Of a DNA stretch of 64,000 nt, positions 24,674 to 36,108 are shown one piece after another. Source of the stretch: Zygnema cylindricum (lineage: Eukaryota; Streptophyta; Zygnematophyceae; Zygnematales; Zygnemataceae); assembly GCA_037447655.1 (NCBI GenBank), contig JBBHKE010000513.1, positions 27,115-91,114 of the forward strand. The letters run 5' to 3'. The notes beneath the pieces are model-generated. The model made no database searches. It worked only from the letters and a program-made list of their open reading frames with translations, and was not told the origin of the DNA. The number at the start of each line of letters is the position of its first letter. Position 1 is the first letter of the stretch. A program made the translations under genes and the position numbers.

Positions 24674-26027
24674 TGTTGTTTTTGAAGATTTAGTTTCGTG
24701 CGTATGTGAAATTTGATGCGCACGCGACGTTTCGTGCGTATATATTTACGTTATATACTGTGGAGGTTCGAAAGGATTTGTGGATTGGGGGAGTAAGTGT
24801 ACGATCAAAATTAAAGTTACGTGTGAGTGGCGCGAACAAACATTTGAAAATGTACGGCGGATCGCGAAGCGATCCGATATGAAATATGAATTTAAGGTGA
24901 CGAAAAAGTACAAATTAAGTGACGCGAAGAAGCGTACGAAAAATACGGAATACGAAATGGAAATGGACGGCGGATCGCTTCGCGATTCGATTTGAAATAT
25001 TCGAAGAATTTGAAAAGTACGTCGGCCATATGAAACATAATGCGACAGACCGCATTTATTAAATGTGACGCCGCCGGTACGGAGCGTCGTATTTGACACG
25101 CGACATTTATGACGAAGTACGTGATTTCGGTACGGACAAGATTTGTATGGTACGGATTGTTTGACAAGTGATTCGTGGTACACGTGGAAGGCGGATGGCG
25201 TCAGCCGATTTTTAAGGGACCACATTGTTTTTATGACACATTATCTAGTGGACCGTACATATGCGATGTCGGTTCACTACGTGGACTTATCGACAAGTGA
25301 CTAAGCAAGTTGTCACTTATGACGCGGATTTTTGGATGCGTCGGTGTAAATATTTGAAGCATCAATGTTTTGTCTTATTTGAATTAATGATTTAGTGTTG
25401 ATTAAAATAGTTATATTTTACGTGATTAAAGAGGATATCGACACTTTAATTTATGTGTCGTATTTGCAGACAAGTGTACGCTTACGATTGCTTGACTTTC
25501 AGGTGTACGCTTACGATTAGTTTTATTTAATGACAGTTATGTAATTTACGTTGGTTATTTTGACACTTAGTGATTTGTTAACAGCTCACAAGTGTATATA
25601 TAGGTTTGAGCTTCATTAGAACTTTAATCAATGCTGGTTAGAAAAGTAGGGACCGAAGATGTAGACTTTTAGGGTTGCCGATTAGGTCATGCATTTGAGT
25701 AATATGTTTATTGATATACTTTTGTTTATCTAATGTTTATGTGAGATTGGACTCTTTTTGTTATTATTTATTTATGTTATTTTATGTTTGTTTGATATGC
25801 ATTATTTATGCATTTGTCCTAGGGTTTGTTTATGTCGATTATTCCATCAAACCTTAGATGTTGTCATAGGGTTTATTTATGTTGATTATTCCATGAAACC
25901 CTAAATGTTGTTGTATGTTAAATGGAGGATGCATTTCAAATGATTGTTCGTCGACCTATTTTTGGCTTAGCTTTTTGCATGATAGTTTGGGTCGCTTCTG
26001 CGGTCTATTTTAGACCAAAGAACAACA
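24674..26027 (+). repeat. 5' LTR of element G
   Basis: 1,354 bp, TGTTG...CAACA. It contains two related hairpins, GGATCGCGAAGCGATCC (about 24860) and GGATCGCTTCGCGATTC (about 24973), and repeated GTACGG motifs. Near its end a short open frame starts at 25922, coding for a leader with a hydrophobic stretch (GLAFCMIVWVASAVYF), and runs out of the LTR to a stop soon after the PBS. Confidence 0.94.
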
Positions 26028-26041
26028 GGTTATGGGCCCAC
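26028..26041 (+). promoter_or_regulatory. Primer-binding site of element G
   Basis: GGTTATGGGCCCAC follows the LTR's AACA and is the same half-tRNA iMet site as in the coding elements. Unlike those, it is read in a different frame from the LTR-encoded leader. Confidence 0.86.
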
Positions 26042-26955
26042 ACCCCATCTATCATATGTTAGGTTAAGTCGATGTAGGTTTTTGTCACACGCATTGTAGC
26101 GGGTTAATATTGTCCTTGCTGGTTGTATTGCAGTAATGGTGTCTGTGTACCCATGAGATCGGCCTTATCATAGTGTTGGTATGTGCCGAGTTTAATCTTG
26201 CATCGCCCCAAGGGTTAACTTAGTGATAGTGCCGAAATGTCTACCCTCAATGAAAATGATTAATTATGAGAAATGATATTTTATTTTTGGAAAATACATA
26301 TTCGTTTGATGGAGAGATGTGGAAGGTGGAGATTCGACGTTTGGGGGAGAGAGATCCGGAAGGTGGAGTTGTGACATGTGGTGGAGAGATCCAAATTTTG
26401 TGGATCGATGATTGTTGAAAATTGGATTTGTAATGTAGATTTTGAGTTGTTGGAAATTTTTGCGAAATGTGACATTATTAGAATTTTTTGGAAAATACTA
26501 TTTTGTATATGAATTTTTATTGGAAATTTTGGGATTTGAAAGTTTATGAAAAGAAAAAAAAAAAATTATTATTGAAATCTAGATTTGTTATAATGAGGTA
26601 GGAATTATTTGAGCGAGGATATATTATTAGTGTGACCTTTTGGCTTTAATTTTTAGTTGATTTGTGATATAATTTTGGGAATGTAAATCCGGATTTAGAT
26701 ATTGGAAGGAATTATTTTGTTGTAATCGGAAAATGAAAAATATATATATTATGTATTATGAAATTTGGATGGTATATGGAGACAGCGGAAGCGTTGGTGG
26801 AACAAGTGGGAAACTTTTATCGGAGGCATTTTGGTAGATTCAGATGGAGGAGACAGCAGGAGGTGACAGTGGTGACAGCTGATGACATAGTTTTATGGAG
26901 TGTGACAGCTGATGACGTGGCATAATGGATGCACAAAACTAAATTTTCGGGGGAG
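26042..26955 (+). other. Non-coding interior of element G
   Basis: AT-rich sequence of about 0.9 kb with no copia domain in any frame; open frames are under 70 codons. Short GGTGGAGAG/GAAGGTGGAG phrases recur around 26310-26390. Downstream the purine tract TCGGGGGAG (26947-26955) precedes the 3' LTR. It probably holds packaging signals, which is inference. Confidence 0.75.
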
Positions 26956-28309
26956 TGTTGTTTTTGAAGATTTAGTTTCGTGCGTATGTGAAATTTGATG
27001 CGCACGCGACGTTTCGTGCGTATATATTTACGTTATATACTGTGGAGGTTCGAAAGGATTTGTGGATTGGGGGAGTAAGTGTACGATCAAAATTAAAGTT
27101 ACGTGTGAGTGGCGCGAACAAACATTTGAAAATGTACGGCGGATCGCGAAGCGATCCGATATGAAATATGAATTTAAGGTGACGAAAAAGTACAAATTAA
27201 GTGACGCGAAGAAGCGTACGAAAAATACGGAATACGAAATGGAAATGGACGGCGGATCGCTTCGCGATTCGATTTGAAATATTCGAAGAATTTGAAAAGT
27301 ACGTCGGCCATATGAAACATAATGCGACAGACCGCATTTATTAAATGTGACGCCGCCGGTACGGAGCGTCGTATTTGACACGCGACATTTATGACGAAGT
27401 ACGTGATTTCGGTACGGACAAGATTTGTATGGTACGGATTGTTTGACAAGTGATTCGTGGTACACGTGGAAGGCGGATGGCGTCAGCCGATTTTTAAGGG
27501 ACCACATTGTTTTTATGACACATTATCTAGTGGACCGTACATATGCGATGTCGGTTCACTACGTGGACTTATCGACAAGTGACTAAGCAAGTTGTCACTT
27601 ATGACGCGGATTTTTGGATGCGTCGGTGTAAATATTTGAAGCATCAATGTTTTGTCTTATTTGAATTAATGATTTAGTGTTGATTAAAATAGTTATATTT
27701 TACGTGATTAAAGAGGATATCGACACTTTAATTTATGTGTCGTATTTGCAGACAAGTGTACGCTTACGATTGCTTGACTTTCAGGTGTACGCTTACGATT
27801 AGTTTTATTTAATGACAGTTATGTAATTTACGTTGGTTATTTTGACACTTAGTGATTTGTTAACAGCTCACAAGTGTATATATAGGTTTGAGCTTCATTA
27901 GAACTTTAATCAATGCTGGTTAGAAAAGTAGGGACCGAAGATGTAGACTTTTAGGGTTGCCGATTAGGTCATGCATTTGAGTAATATGTTTATTGATATA
28001 CTTTTGTTTATCTAATGTTTATGTGAGATTGGACTCTTTTTGTTATTATTTATTTATGTTATTTTATGTTTGTTTGATATGCATTATTTATGCATTTGTC
28101 CTAGGGTTTGTTTATGTCGATTATTCCATCAAACCTTAGATGTTGTCATAGGGTTTATTTATGTTGATTATTCCATGAAACCCTAAATGTTGTTGTATGT
28201 TAAATGGAGGATGCATTTCAAATGATTGTTCGTCGACCTATTTTTGGCTTAGCTTTTTGCATGATAGTTTGGGTCGCTTCTGCGGTCTATTTTAGACCAA
28301 AGAACAACA
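26956..28309 (+). repeat. 3' LTR of element G
   Basis: Identical in length and, as far as I can read, in sequence to 24674-26027. Its leader ATG (28204) is open through the LTR end and, across the ctaac junction, into C's integrase frame. Confidence 0.94.
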
Positions 28310-30333
28310 CTAACCAGTTTGAGGATTTTTTGAGGGAAGATGGGGTTCAACACCAAAAGACAGTGCCAGAAAATCCTGAACAGAATGGGGTAGCTGAAAG
28401 GTTAAATAGAACACTAAGTGATAGTGCTAGAAGTATGTTGTCGGATAAGAAGATAGGAAAAAGGTTTTGGGCAGAAGCAATGAACTGTGCTAATTACCTC
28501 AAAAATAGAGTTCTTACTTCAGCTATAAAAGATCAAACACCTTATGAGAGATGGACAGGCCGGAAACCAGACTTATCTCATTTAAAGGTTTTCGGCAGTC
28601 AAGTATTCAGTCTAGATACTGATCGGTCCAATTGGAAGCTAGATCCTAAAGGAAAACCGGGATACTTATTAGGATATGATGAGGATGTTAAAGGATATAG
28701 AGTTTATGATCTAAAAAGAGAAGATATAATCTTAGTAAAGCATCTAGTAGTTATGGATGAAGGAAAGTCTGTGGATCCCTTCAAATATACAAAGTCAGTA
28801 AAAATCAGATTTGAGTCAGAAAATTCTGATGACTTTGAGCTTCCTAACTATCCAGGTTTTAGAGACGATGACATTCTTGCAGGAACAAATCAGACCGAAA
28901 AGGACTCGGCTGTGGAAACTCCAGTGACAACTCTACTCGAAGCGGAAGACGTGGTGGAAATTGATTCGGAATCAAGGGATAGGGGAGAAGCCGAGTTTGT
29001 TCGAAAGAATCCACGAGAACCATCTATTTCGGCCTCAGATTTTGAGGGAGGGAGGAGAAGTAGCAAAAGACTGCAAGAAAAACAGGTTAATAACAAGGTA
29101 ACTAAACTATCTCATCAAGATGAACCTCAAACTTATCGAGAGGCGATGACTTGTCCAGAAAGAAACCGGTGGAAGACAGCCATCAATGAGGAGATGGCTT
29201 CAATCATGGCAGCCGATACTTGGGAGCTGGTGGACTGTCCACCTAACCGAAAACCAATCGGTTGTAAGTGGGTTTTCAAACTGAAACTGAACCCAGATAA
29301 CACAATCGAGCGCTACAAGGCCAGATTAGTGGCAAAGGGATTTACACAAAAGGAAGGAATTGATTACGAGGAAACCTTTGCCCCGGTGGTCAGATTTCCC
29401 TCCGTCCGCATACTTCTCAGTTTAGCAGCGGCGGAAGACATGGAAGTGCACCAGATGGACATCAAAACAGCCTTTTTGCATGGAGAATTAGAAGAGGAGA
29501 TCTTCATGCGACAACCCGAAGGGTTTGTGGAAGAAGGAGAGGAGAGTAAGGTATGCCGGCTGATTAAATCTCTTTATGGTTTGAAACAGGCGCCCCGACA
29601 GTGGAATAAGAAGCTTGATGAGTTTCTTACCGGTCTAGGATATATTCGGATCAGCTCAGATCACTCAATCTATGTTTTCGAAGATGAGGAAGGTTTTATA
29701 TTTATTGCAATTTATGTTGATGATTTGCTTGTTTTAAGTAAATCAATGGAAAAAATTAATAAACTGAAAACCGATCTTAAGGGGAGATTTGAAATGAAGG
29801 ATATGGGGGAAGCAAAATATATTTTGGGAATTCAAGTAGAGAGAGACCGAAAAAGAAAAATTATAAGATTGACTCAAAAGGAAGCAATAGGAAACATGCT
29901 TGAAAAATTTCAAATGGATAAAGCTAATAGTTGCACAACTCCAATGGAATTGAAAAAGGGAAGTGAGGGGAGTGAGGAAGAAGGAGTCATAGTCTTAGAC
30001 GAGGAATTATCTCCTGAAGAACAGAAGTTCATGCAGACTATTCCTTACAGGCAAGTAGTGGGAAGTCTAATCTATTTTATGAATTGTACCCGGCCGGATT
30101 TAGCTGCAGCTGTAGGAGTGCTGAGTAGAAGTCTAAATGCTCCCACTAAGAAGGATTGGGAGGCAGCTAAGAGAGTCCTTAGATACTTGGTAGGAACTAG
30201 AGATCTATGGTTGCATTTGGGTGGGGAGAATACTGACATCACTACTTGGAGTGATGCCAGTTATGGTGATGCTCCGATGAGGAGATGTACTTCTGGATAT
30301 GTATTATATGTGGGTGATGGGGCTTGCTGTTAG
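28204..30333 (+). CDS. Chimeric open frame: G-LTR leader fused to C integrase/RT
   Basis: A 709-codon open frame. The first 35 residues come from G's 3' LTR (ATG 28204, including a hydrophobic stretch at about residues 14-30 that could be a membrane segment or uncleaved signal). The remainder is C's integrase from just after SDNGGEY, then RT and the start of RNase H. It holds the integrase Glu in PEQNGVAERLNR, a complete RT core with [22 protein letters not shown] and YVDDLL, and RNase H up to GACC. It lacks the integrase zinc finger and first two acidic residues, Gag and protease. It ends at a TAG (30331-30333) where relatives have Trp. Whether it is expressed is unknown; the fusion is an accident of insertion. 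Confidence 0.7.
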   Translation: MEDAFQMIVRRPIFGLAFCMIVWVASAVYFRPKNNTNQFEDFLREDGVQHQKTVPENPEQNGVAERLNRTLSDSARSMLSDKKIGKRFWAEAMNCANYLKNRVLTSAIKDQTPYERWTGRKPDLSHLKVFGSQVFSLDTDRSNWKLDPKGKPGYLLGYDEDVKGYRVYDLKREDIILVKHLVVMDEGKSVDPFKYTKSVKIRFESENSDDFELPNYPGFRDDDILAGTNQTEKDSAVETPVTTLLEAEDVVEIDSESRDRGEAEFVRKNPREPSISASDFEGGRRSSKRLQEKQVNNKVTKLSHQDEPQTYREAMTCPERNRWKTAINEEMASIMAADTWELVDCPPNRKPIGCKWVFKLKLNPDNTIERYKARLVAKGFTQKEGIDYEETFAPVVRFPSVRILLSLAAAEDMEVHQMDIKTAFLHGELEEEIFMRQPEGFVEEGEESKVCRLIKSLYGLKQAPRQWNKKLDEFLTGLGYIRISSDHSIYVFEDEEGFIFIAIYVDDLLVLSKSMEKINKLKTDLKGRFEMKDMGEAKYILGIQVERDRKRKIIRLTQKEAIGNMLEKFQMDKANSCTTPMELKKGSEGSEEEGVIVLDEELSPEEQKFMQTIPYRQVVGSLIYFMNCTRPDLAAAVGVLSRSLNAPTKKDWEAAKRVLRYLVGTRDLWLHLGGENTDITTWSDASYGDAPMRRCTSGYVLYVGDGACC

Positions 30334-30708
30334 AGTAGCAAACAGCAAAAGGTTATTGCTCAGTCCACCATGGAGGCTGAGTATATGGCCTCTTGCTCTG
30401 CTGTAAAAGAATTGATGTGGGTCAAGTCTTTGCTTGGTGAGCTTGGTCACCTTAAGAGTGGTGTGCAGAAAATATTTTGTGATAATCAGGCAGCAATCGC
30501 TATTTCTGCCAATCCTAAACACCATTTTAAAGCCAAACACATGGACATCAGACTCAGCTTTGTTAGAGAGAAAGTAGAAAACAAAATAATCAGTTTAGAG
30601 TACAGACCAGATAGTGAGATGGTAGCAGATATGATGACCAAACCTGTGCCTTCCCCTAAGCTAATTTTTTGCAGGGAGAAGTGTGGTCTGAAATTAAAGA
30701 TTGACTAG
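30334..30708 (+). pseudogene. Element C RNase H C-terminal part
   Basis: This is in the same frame as the upstream pol but beyond the TAG at 30331-30333. It holds STMEAEYMAS, DNQAAIAIS, KHMDIRLSFVREKV and ADMMTKPVP, ending in the short family tail before the purine tract. The single nonsense codon would remove the last two RNase H acidic residues from a C product. Confidence 0.88.
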
Positions 30709-30721
30709 AAAATAAGGGGAG

Positions 30722-31770
30722 TGTAGAAACTAATGGTTTTATTAGTATTTTCTAGGTCTGAAAAGAAATATAGAAGTCGAGGCAGTCTATCTCTAACTTC
30801 TCTCTCCAACTCTCAAACTTGTCGCAGTCACTGAGAAATTGGAGAGGAAGCTAGAGCCATGGCTACCTTAGCTATCCTGAGGTTTACAGGAATTTTATAT
30901 TAGGGTTTATATATTTAATTAAAATGTATGAGCCGGCGGCAGGATTTGATCCTTGTACCTGCCGGCCGGCAGACACAATGTAGCCGGTAGCCTTAGCCGT
31001 TTCATCTAGCGGTAGTGTTACCTAGCATATAGTTTGATAATTATTTATATATGTATACAAGCGATAAACCATTTAACTAGAATTAATTACGGGATACATA
31101 GATCCAGTAATATGTAATGTACGACTTACGGTACGGACATAAATCAGTACCGCGCATTTGTTTCGTAAATGAAACAAATATCGCGCATGTATTTATTACG
31201 GCTACGATTAAAGCCGAATTTAATCGGACGACCGGGATTAGCGCCGAGATCGCGGAGGAAGATTTCGGCGGTTTGTGGCCATCGCCACATCGGATGACGC
31301 GTGGCAAAATTCCGTTGGATTGTGGAAACTCCGGAGATTATGGCACCGAATCCGGATTTGACATGTGTCGACATTTTGGCCATGTCGTACAATGTCCGTA
31401 CATAAAGTACACCGGCAGCTGTACTTTTGCGTACGGAACTCAATTCTGATTGGTTCCGTACATCAGTAGATAGAGTCTGTGAGAGAGATAGGACTTAGAA
31501 AAATTAGAAGATAGGACCCTCTCTCCCAGAGAGCTTCTGTACAAAAGGTCAACTTTGACCCTCCATAACTTACTGCTCAGGGGAGCAAATTCAGAGATTC
31601 TTTTTGCTATCGACTCAGGGGAGTCTTGTCTTCACAGGGGTGAAGTTGGTCAGAGTTTTTGTCTACCAGGGTGGCAGTTATTTTTGCTTAAACACAAAGG
31701 GGTCAGGATTATCCTAGAGGCTTCTTGGAAGCTGTCCACTCTGAGGACTTATGGAGGTCTCAGAGTTTCA
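30722..31770 (+). repeat. 3' LTR of element C
   Basis: 1,049 bp, paired with 21680-22728. Its Gag ATG at 31751 reads out of the LTR in frame into E1's gag (31771 onwards). Confidence 0.93.
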
Positions 31771-34700
31771 AGCGGCGACCGTGAAGACCGCGGAGAACGA
31801 CACCCAAACGTGGGAAGACATCAACATGGCTACCAAAAACTTCATTATAAGACACCTCACTCAAGATTTAGCAGCCCCCAACTTTCAAATTTACAAGGCC
31901 GAGGAGTTATGGGTGAGTTTGGTGGAAATCTATAGAGGTAGTACTATTCAGGAGCTCCAGTTGGCCGAACAAAAATTAGGGAATTATACTTACAAAGGGG
32001 GAAAGATGTTAGACTATTGTAATGATCTCTCTTGTTTGTATATGGAGATAGAGAGTGTCGGGTGGACAGGTACAATGAAGATGAGAGTTAACACTCTCAT
32101 CATGAAGTTACCCGACGAGTATGAAAACATAGTGTATCGAGTACAGGAAATGACTAACAGTTCATGGAAGTAGAACACAGTGGTCCGGATGATACTTGTG
32201 CAAGAGAACACAATTGAGATTAGGAGGGGGGGAAAGAGCATCCAAGCTCTAGCTGTAGGAGGAAACCGACGGGGGAAGGATTCGAAAAAACCATTCAAAG
32301 GAGAGAGAGATGAGTCTGGAGGACCGAGGCCCACAAAGGGTCTTTCTCATTTTTAAAAAAAGTCGGGACACTTTATTGCGGATTGTGTCAAGCTGTCGAA
32401 GCTGAGGCTCCAATAGAACCGTGGAGGGAGTCCTTCCAGAGGGAAAAAAAAAGGCACCTGTGGTCACAAAAGTGAAAGGAGAAACTGAGGACGAGTCCTC
32501 TGAGGAGGAGGATAGGGAGCCTTTTCTTGACGAGAGTATGGATGAGAAAGAGATCCCTCGGAAATAGAAGTGTGCTCTCGGAGCAATTCGCGAAGCTCCA
32601 CGAAAAGATTGATCATCGACTCGGGTGTATCCATGCATATGTGTCGTGATAAGCACCTCTTTACTAAGCTAAGAAAGATCCCCATTGTAGAGATAGAGTA
32701 TACGGATGGGAGAGTGGTCACCACAAATCTAGTGGGGTTGGTAGATCTGAAAGTCTTAGTGGAGGGTAAGACTTCTATACTCACCTTCTTAGATGTACTC
32801 TACATTCCTCAGCTGAGTAAAAATCTTGTCTCTACGTTTGTGTTAGATGACAAAGAGTTTGATACCTTCACTACAAAGGGAGTCTTTACAACTAAATATG
32901 GGGATGAAGTCTACTTCACAGCTGATAAGAGTAGCCAAGGAATGTTTGGGCTTAACGTGAGTAATGAAAATAAAAATGCTTACTATGTTGGGGTTGCAAA
33001 GTTGATGATTTGGCATAAGCGGTTGGGGTATGTGCATTTTGATAGGTTGAGGGAAATAAAGAAGCTTGGTGTAGTAGAAGGCATTCAGTTTGGGGATAAT
33101 GAAATGGTGGATGATTGTAGTGGTTGTGCTCAAGGTAAGGCTCACATACTCCCTTTTCCCAAAGCCGCCACATATAAGGGTGAGAAAGTACTAAATTTGG
33201 TCCACACATATATCTTTGGACATGCAAAAATATCTTCGATCGGAGGGAAGAGGTTTATGTTGACAATAACCGATGACTGGTCTAGATACTCAAGAGTCTA
33301 CTTCCTAAAAACAAAGTCTGAAACACCTACTTACATTAAAGAATATAAAGCCTGGAGTGAGAAGTTGCATGGAACCTCATTAAGTGAAAAAGGAGTGATA
33401 ATAGGGGGAAATATACCTCTAACCGGTTTGAGGAATATTTGAGAGATGAGGGAGTTCAACACCAAAAAACCGTACCATATAACCGGGAACAAAATGGGGT
33501 AGCTAAGAGGTTGAACTGAACACTAAGAGATAGTGTATGCAACCTCAACCGTAAAAAGAATGACACCTTATGAGAGATGGGTTGGAAAGAAACCAAATGT
33601 CTCTCATCTTAAAGTATTTGATAGCCAAGTTTACAGTCTTGACACGGATAGGAAACACTGGAAACTAGATGCTAAGGGAAAACATAGATACCTTGTAGGA
33701 TATGATGAGGATGTCAAGGGATATAAAGTCTATGACTTAGCAAAGAAAGATATCATTCTGGTCCAGCACTTAGTTGTCATGGATGAAGGGAAGTCATTTG
33801 ATCCCTTGAAATATACCAAGAAGATAGGAATTAGATTTGAGTCCGAAAGTGAGGAGAACTCGGTCATTCCCGAAAAAGACATGAGTGAAACAACGATTGC
33901 AGATTCACGAGAGATCCAAGATACAAGAGATCCATCAGAAACCTCACGTATTCATATGAACTTCAAAGAGATAGAAGAGGAGGAACCGGAACTAGGTTCC
34001 ATGGATAGGGGAGCCGATGAGAGACTAAGGAGAAATCTAAGACTTCCCTCTATTTCGGCTTCGGAGTTTGAGGGAGGGAAAAAGAACAGCAAATGGATAC
34101 AAGAGAAACAAGCCGCTCATAAGGTAACTAGGCTATCTCACCCAGATGAGCCTCAGTCATACTAAGAGGCTGTGAACAATCTGGGGAAAGACAGATGGAT
34201 TAGAGCCATAAATGATGAGATGGGCTCCATCATGGAAGCAAATACTTGGGAACTAGCGGCCTATCATCTGGACAGAAAACCGATTGGGTGTAAATGGGTG
34301 TTTAAACTAAAACTGAACCCAGATAATACCATTGAGAGATATAAGGCTCTATTGGTAGCGAAGGGGTTCACCCAAAAGGAGGGGATTGACTATGAGGAGA
34401 CTTTTATTTTAGTTGTTCGGTTCCCATCAGTAAGAATTCTCCTCACTCTGGCAGCAATGGAAGACATCGAAATACACCAGACGGATATGAAGACTGCCTT
34501 TCTTAATGGTGAGTTAGAGGAATAAATTTTCATGAGGCAACCAGAAAGTTTCGTGGAGGAAGGAGAAGAGAGCAAAGTCTGCAGGCCCATAAAGTCCTTA
34601 TATTGACTGAAGCAGACTCCTAGACAGTGGAATAAGGAACTAGATGAGTTTCTCACCGGTTTGGGATATATCTTGATCAGCTCTAGCCATTCTATCTATA

Positions 34701-34964
34701 TGTTTGAAGATGAGAATAGTGTGATTTTTATTGTAATTTATGTGGGTGATCTGTTGGTGTTAAGAAAGTCTTTGGAAAAGATCAATAAGTTAAGGAAAGA
34801 TCTTATAAACAGATTTGATATGAAGGATTTAGGGGAGGCAAGATATATTTTGGGAATCCAAATGGAGAGAGATAGGGGGAAAAGGATTATTAGACTTACT
34901 CAAAAAGAAGCAATAGGTTATATGCTTGAGAAATGGCAGATGGAAAAGGCAAACAATTGTACCA
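31771..34964 (+). pseudogene. E1 gag-pol, middle part
   Basis: It resumes E1's Gag at the VKTAENDTQTW block and runs through protease, integrase and the RT N-terminal half, ending after the YVDD-equivalent region (YVGDLL, with the first catalytic Asp changed to Gly). TAG stops interrupt at 32171-32173 and elsewhere. The zinc-knuckle first Cys is lost, an integrase segment near 33530 is deleted, and several frame changes lie at 32560, 33440 and 34165-34660. The sequence is cut at 34964 by the solo LTR. Confidence 0.88.
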
Positions 34965-36108
34965 TGAAACTCTATGGGCTCCATTGCCACAAAAAATTCG
35001 CAGGTCCAAAGAAGCTAGTCTAGATAGTGTCGACTCTAAGTTTATATTAACCCAAATTATTGACCCCTTGACAATATGAACCCCATAAGAGCTTTACCCA
35101 TGTGAATAAGACTTTTTGTGTGCTTAGTTCCACCACAGAATGCGAAGTTAGAATATGAGTTTTGGATAACATTCCCCACTTTGACTTTCCCTTAGAAATG
35201 CAGCCACCCTAGCAGGCAAACATCCTGGCCGACTACACCCTTGTGTAGCGTGGACTCCTTTGAGTCCGCAGCAAAAAAAATCACTAAAAATGGTCACCTG
35301 AGTTGATAGTTATGGCTAGCCAAAGTTTGCCTTTTATACATGATGCTCTCTAGGAGAGGCCGCTACCTACCCAAAATATTCCAAGTCCTAAACCCCTCTC
35401 TAAACTCCCTAGTAACGAGGTACGGACCAATCACAGGACTGTACCGTACAATAAAGTACAGGTGTCGGAGTACTTTCTGTACGGACATGGTACGACATCT
35501 CCATAATAGTGAAATTTGTCACATCCGGATTTGTTGTCTTGCACTCTGAAGATTCCGCAAACCCGTACGATGTCGCCACATGTCATCCAGAGTGGCGACG
35601 TCTGGAAAACGCCAAAACGCCCTATCCGCAATCTCGGCTGCTACCACTGCCGTTCGATGAATGCCGGCATGTAATCTAAGCCGTCGAAATTAATGTTGTT
35701 TCGTTGATTCCGTGCTGTCCGGAATTCGTGCGTACTAATTCATTTCTACCGTCCCGTGAAATGTTAAATGACAGTAACACAACGTTCACTTTCAAATAAG
35801 TATCGTACCCTATATAATCTAGTAGTGGTCGTAGGTTATAGGATAGAGTCAACGGGTACCGGCTTATCTTCCGGACAACAGGTACCAAGATCAAGTCTTG
35901 GTTCCAAGCCTCTTTTGGTACAAACTAAATTTAGCCTACTCTATCTTCTAAGACAACAGAGGCAGCTATGGCATTGACTCCCTCTCTAGTCTTCGGACAG
36001 TACGACAAGTGTGGGGACTTGGAGAGTTGAGTGACAAGCATGCTGCCTTTGCTGTTTTCTTTTAATTTATTTTCCTATTCCCAACCTAGAAAATACATAA
36101 TTTCAACA
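34965..36108 (-). mobile_element. Solo LTR of an A/C-like family, nested in E1
   Basis: On the minus strand it begins TGTTGAAATTATG and ends CATAGAGTTTCA, 1,144 bp, with flanks tacca (34960-34964) and taccg (36109-36113), a one-mismatch duplication. The last 20 bases start with ATG GAG, as in the other LTRs. A perfect 7-bp stem ACCAAGA/TCTTGGT (about 35885-35903) occupies the T-arm position of the antisense tRNA-like block. No internal region is present, so it arose by LTR-LTR recombination. Confidence 0.88.

Larger units (their letters stand above)
24674..28309 (+). mobile_element. Non-autonomous LTR retrotransposon G (nested in C)
   Basis: 3,636 bp with two LTRs of exactly 1,354 bp in which I find no difference by eye, and target duplication ctaac (24669-24673, 28310-28314). 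Between the LTRs lie only 928 bp with a half-tRNA-type PBS and a GGGGGAG purine tract but no gag or pol. It is a LARD/TRIM-like element that must borrow proteins from an autonomous relative. The identical LTRs make it the youngest insertion in the window. Confidence 0.95.
21680..31770 (+). mobile_element. Ty1/copia LTR retrotransposon C (nested in E1, contains G)
   Basis: Target duplication agcgg (21675-21679 and 31771-31775). The two LTRs are both 1,049 bp and differ at only a handful of sites by eye (over 99% identical), so the insertion is recent. Without the nested G element it would be about 6.45 kb with a single gag-pol frame. The purine tract AATAAGGGGAG precedes the 3' LTR. Only one nonsense codon (30331-30333) besides the G insertion breaks it. 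Confidence 0.95.

Noticed and set aside
24746-25225. 159-codon minus-strand open frame duplicated exactly at 27028-27507
   Set aside because: It lies antisense within G's LTRs; the perfect duplication just reflects identical LTRs, and the protein shows no family features.
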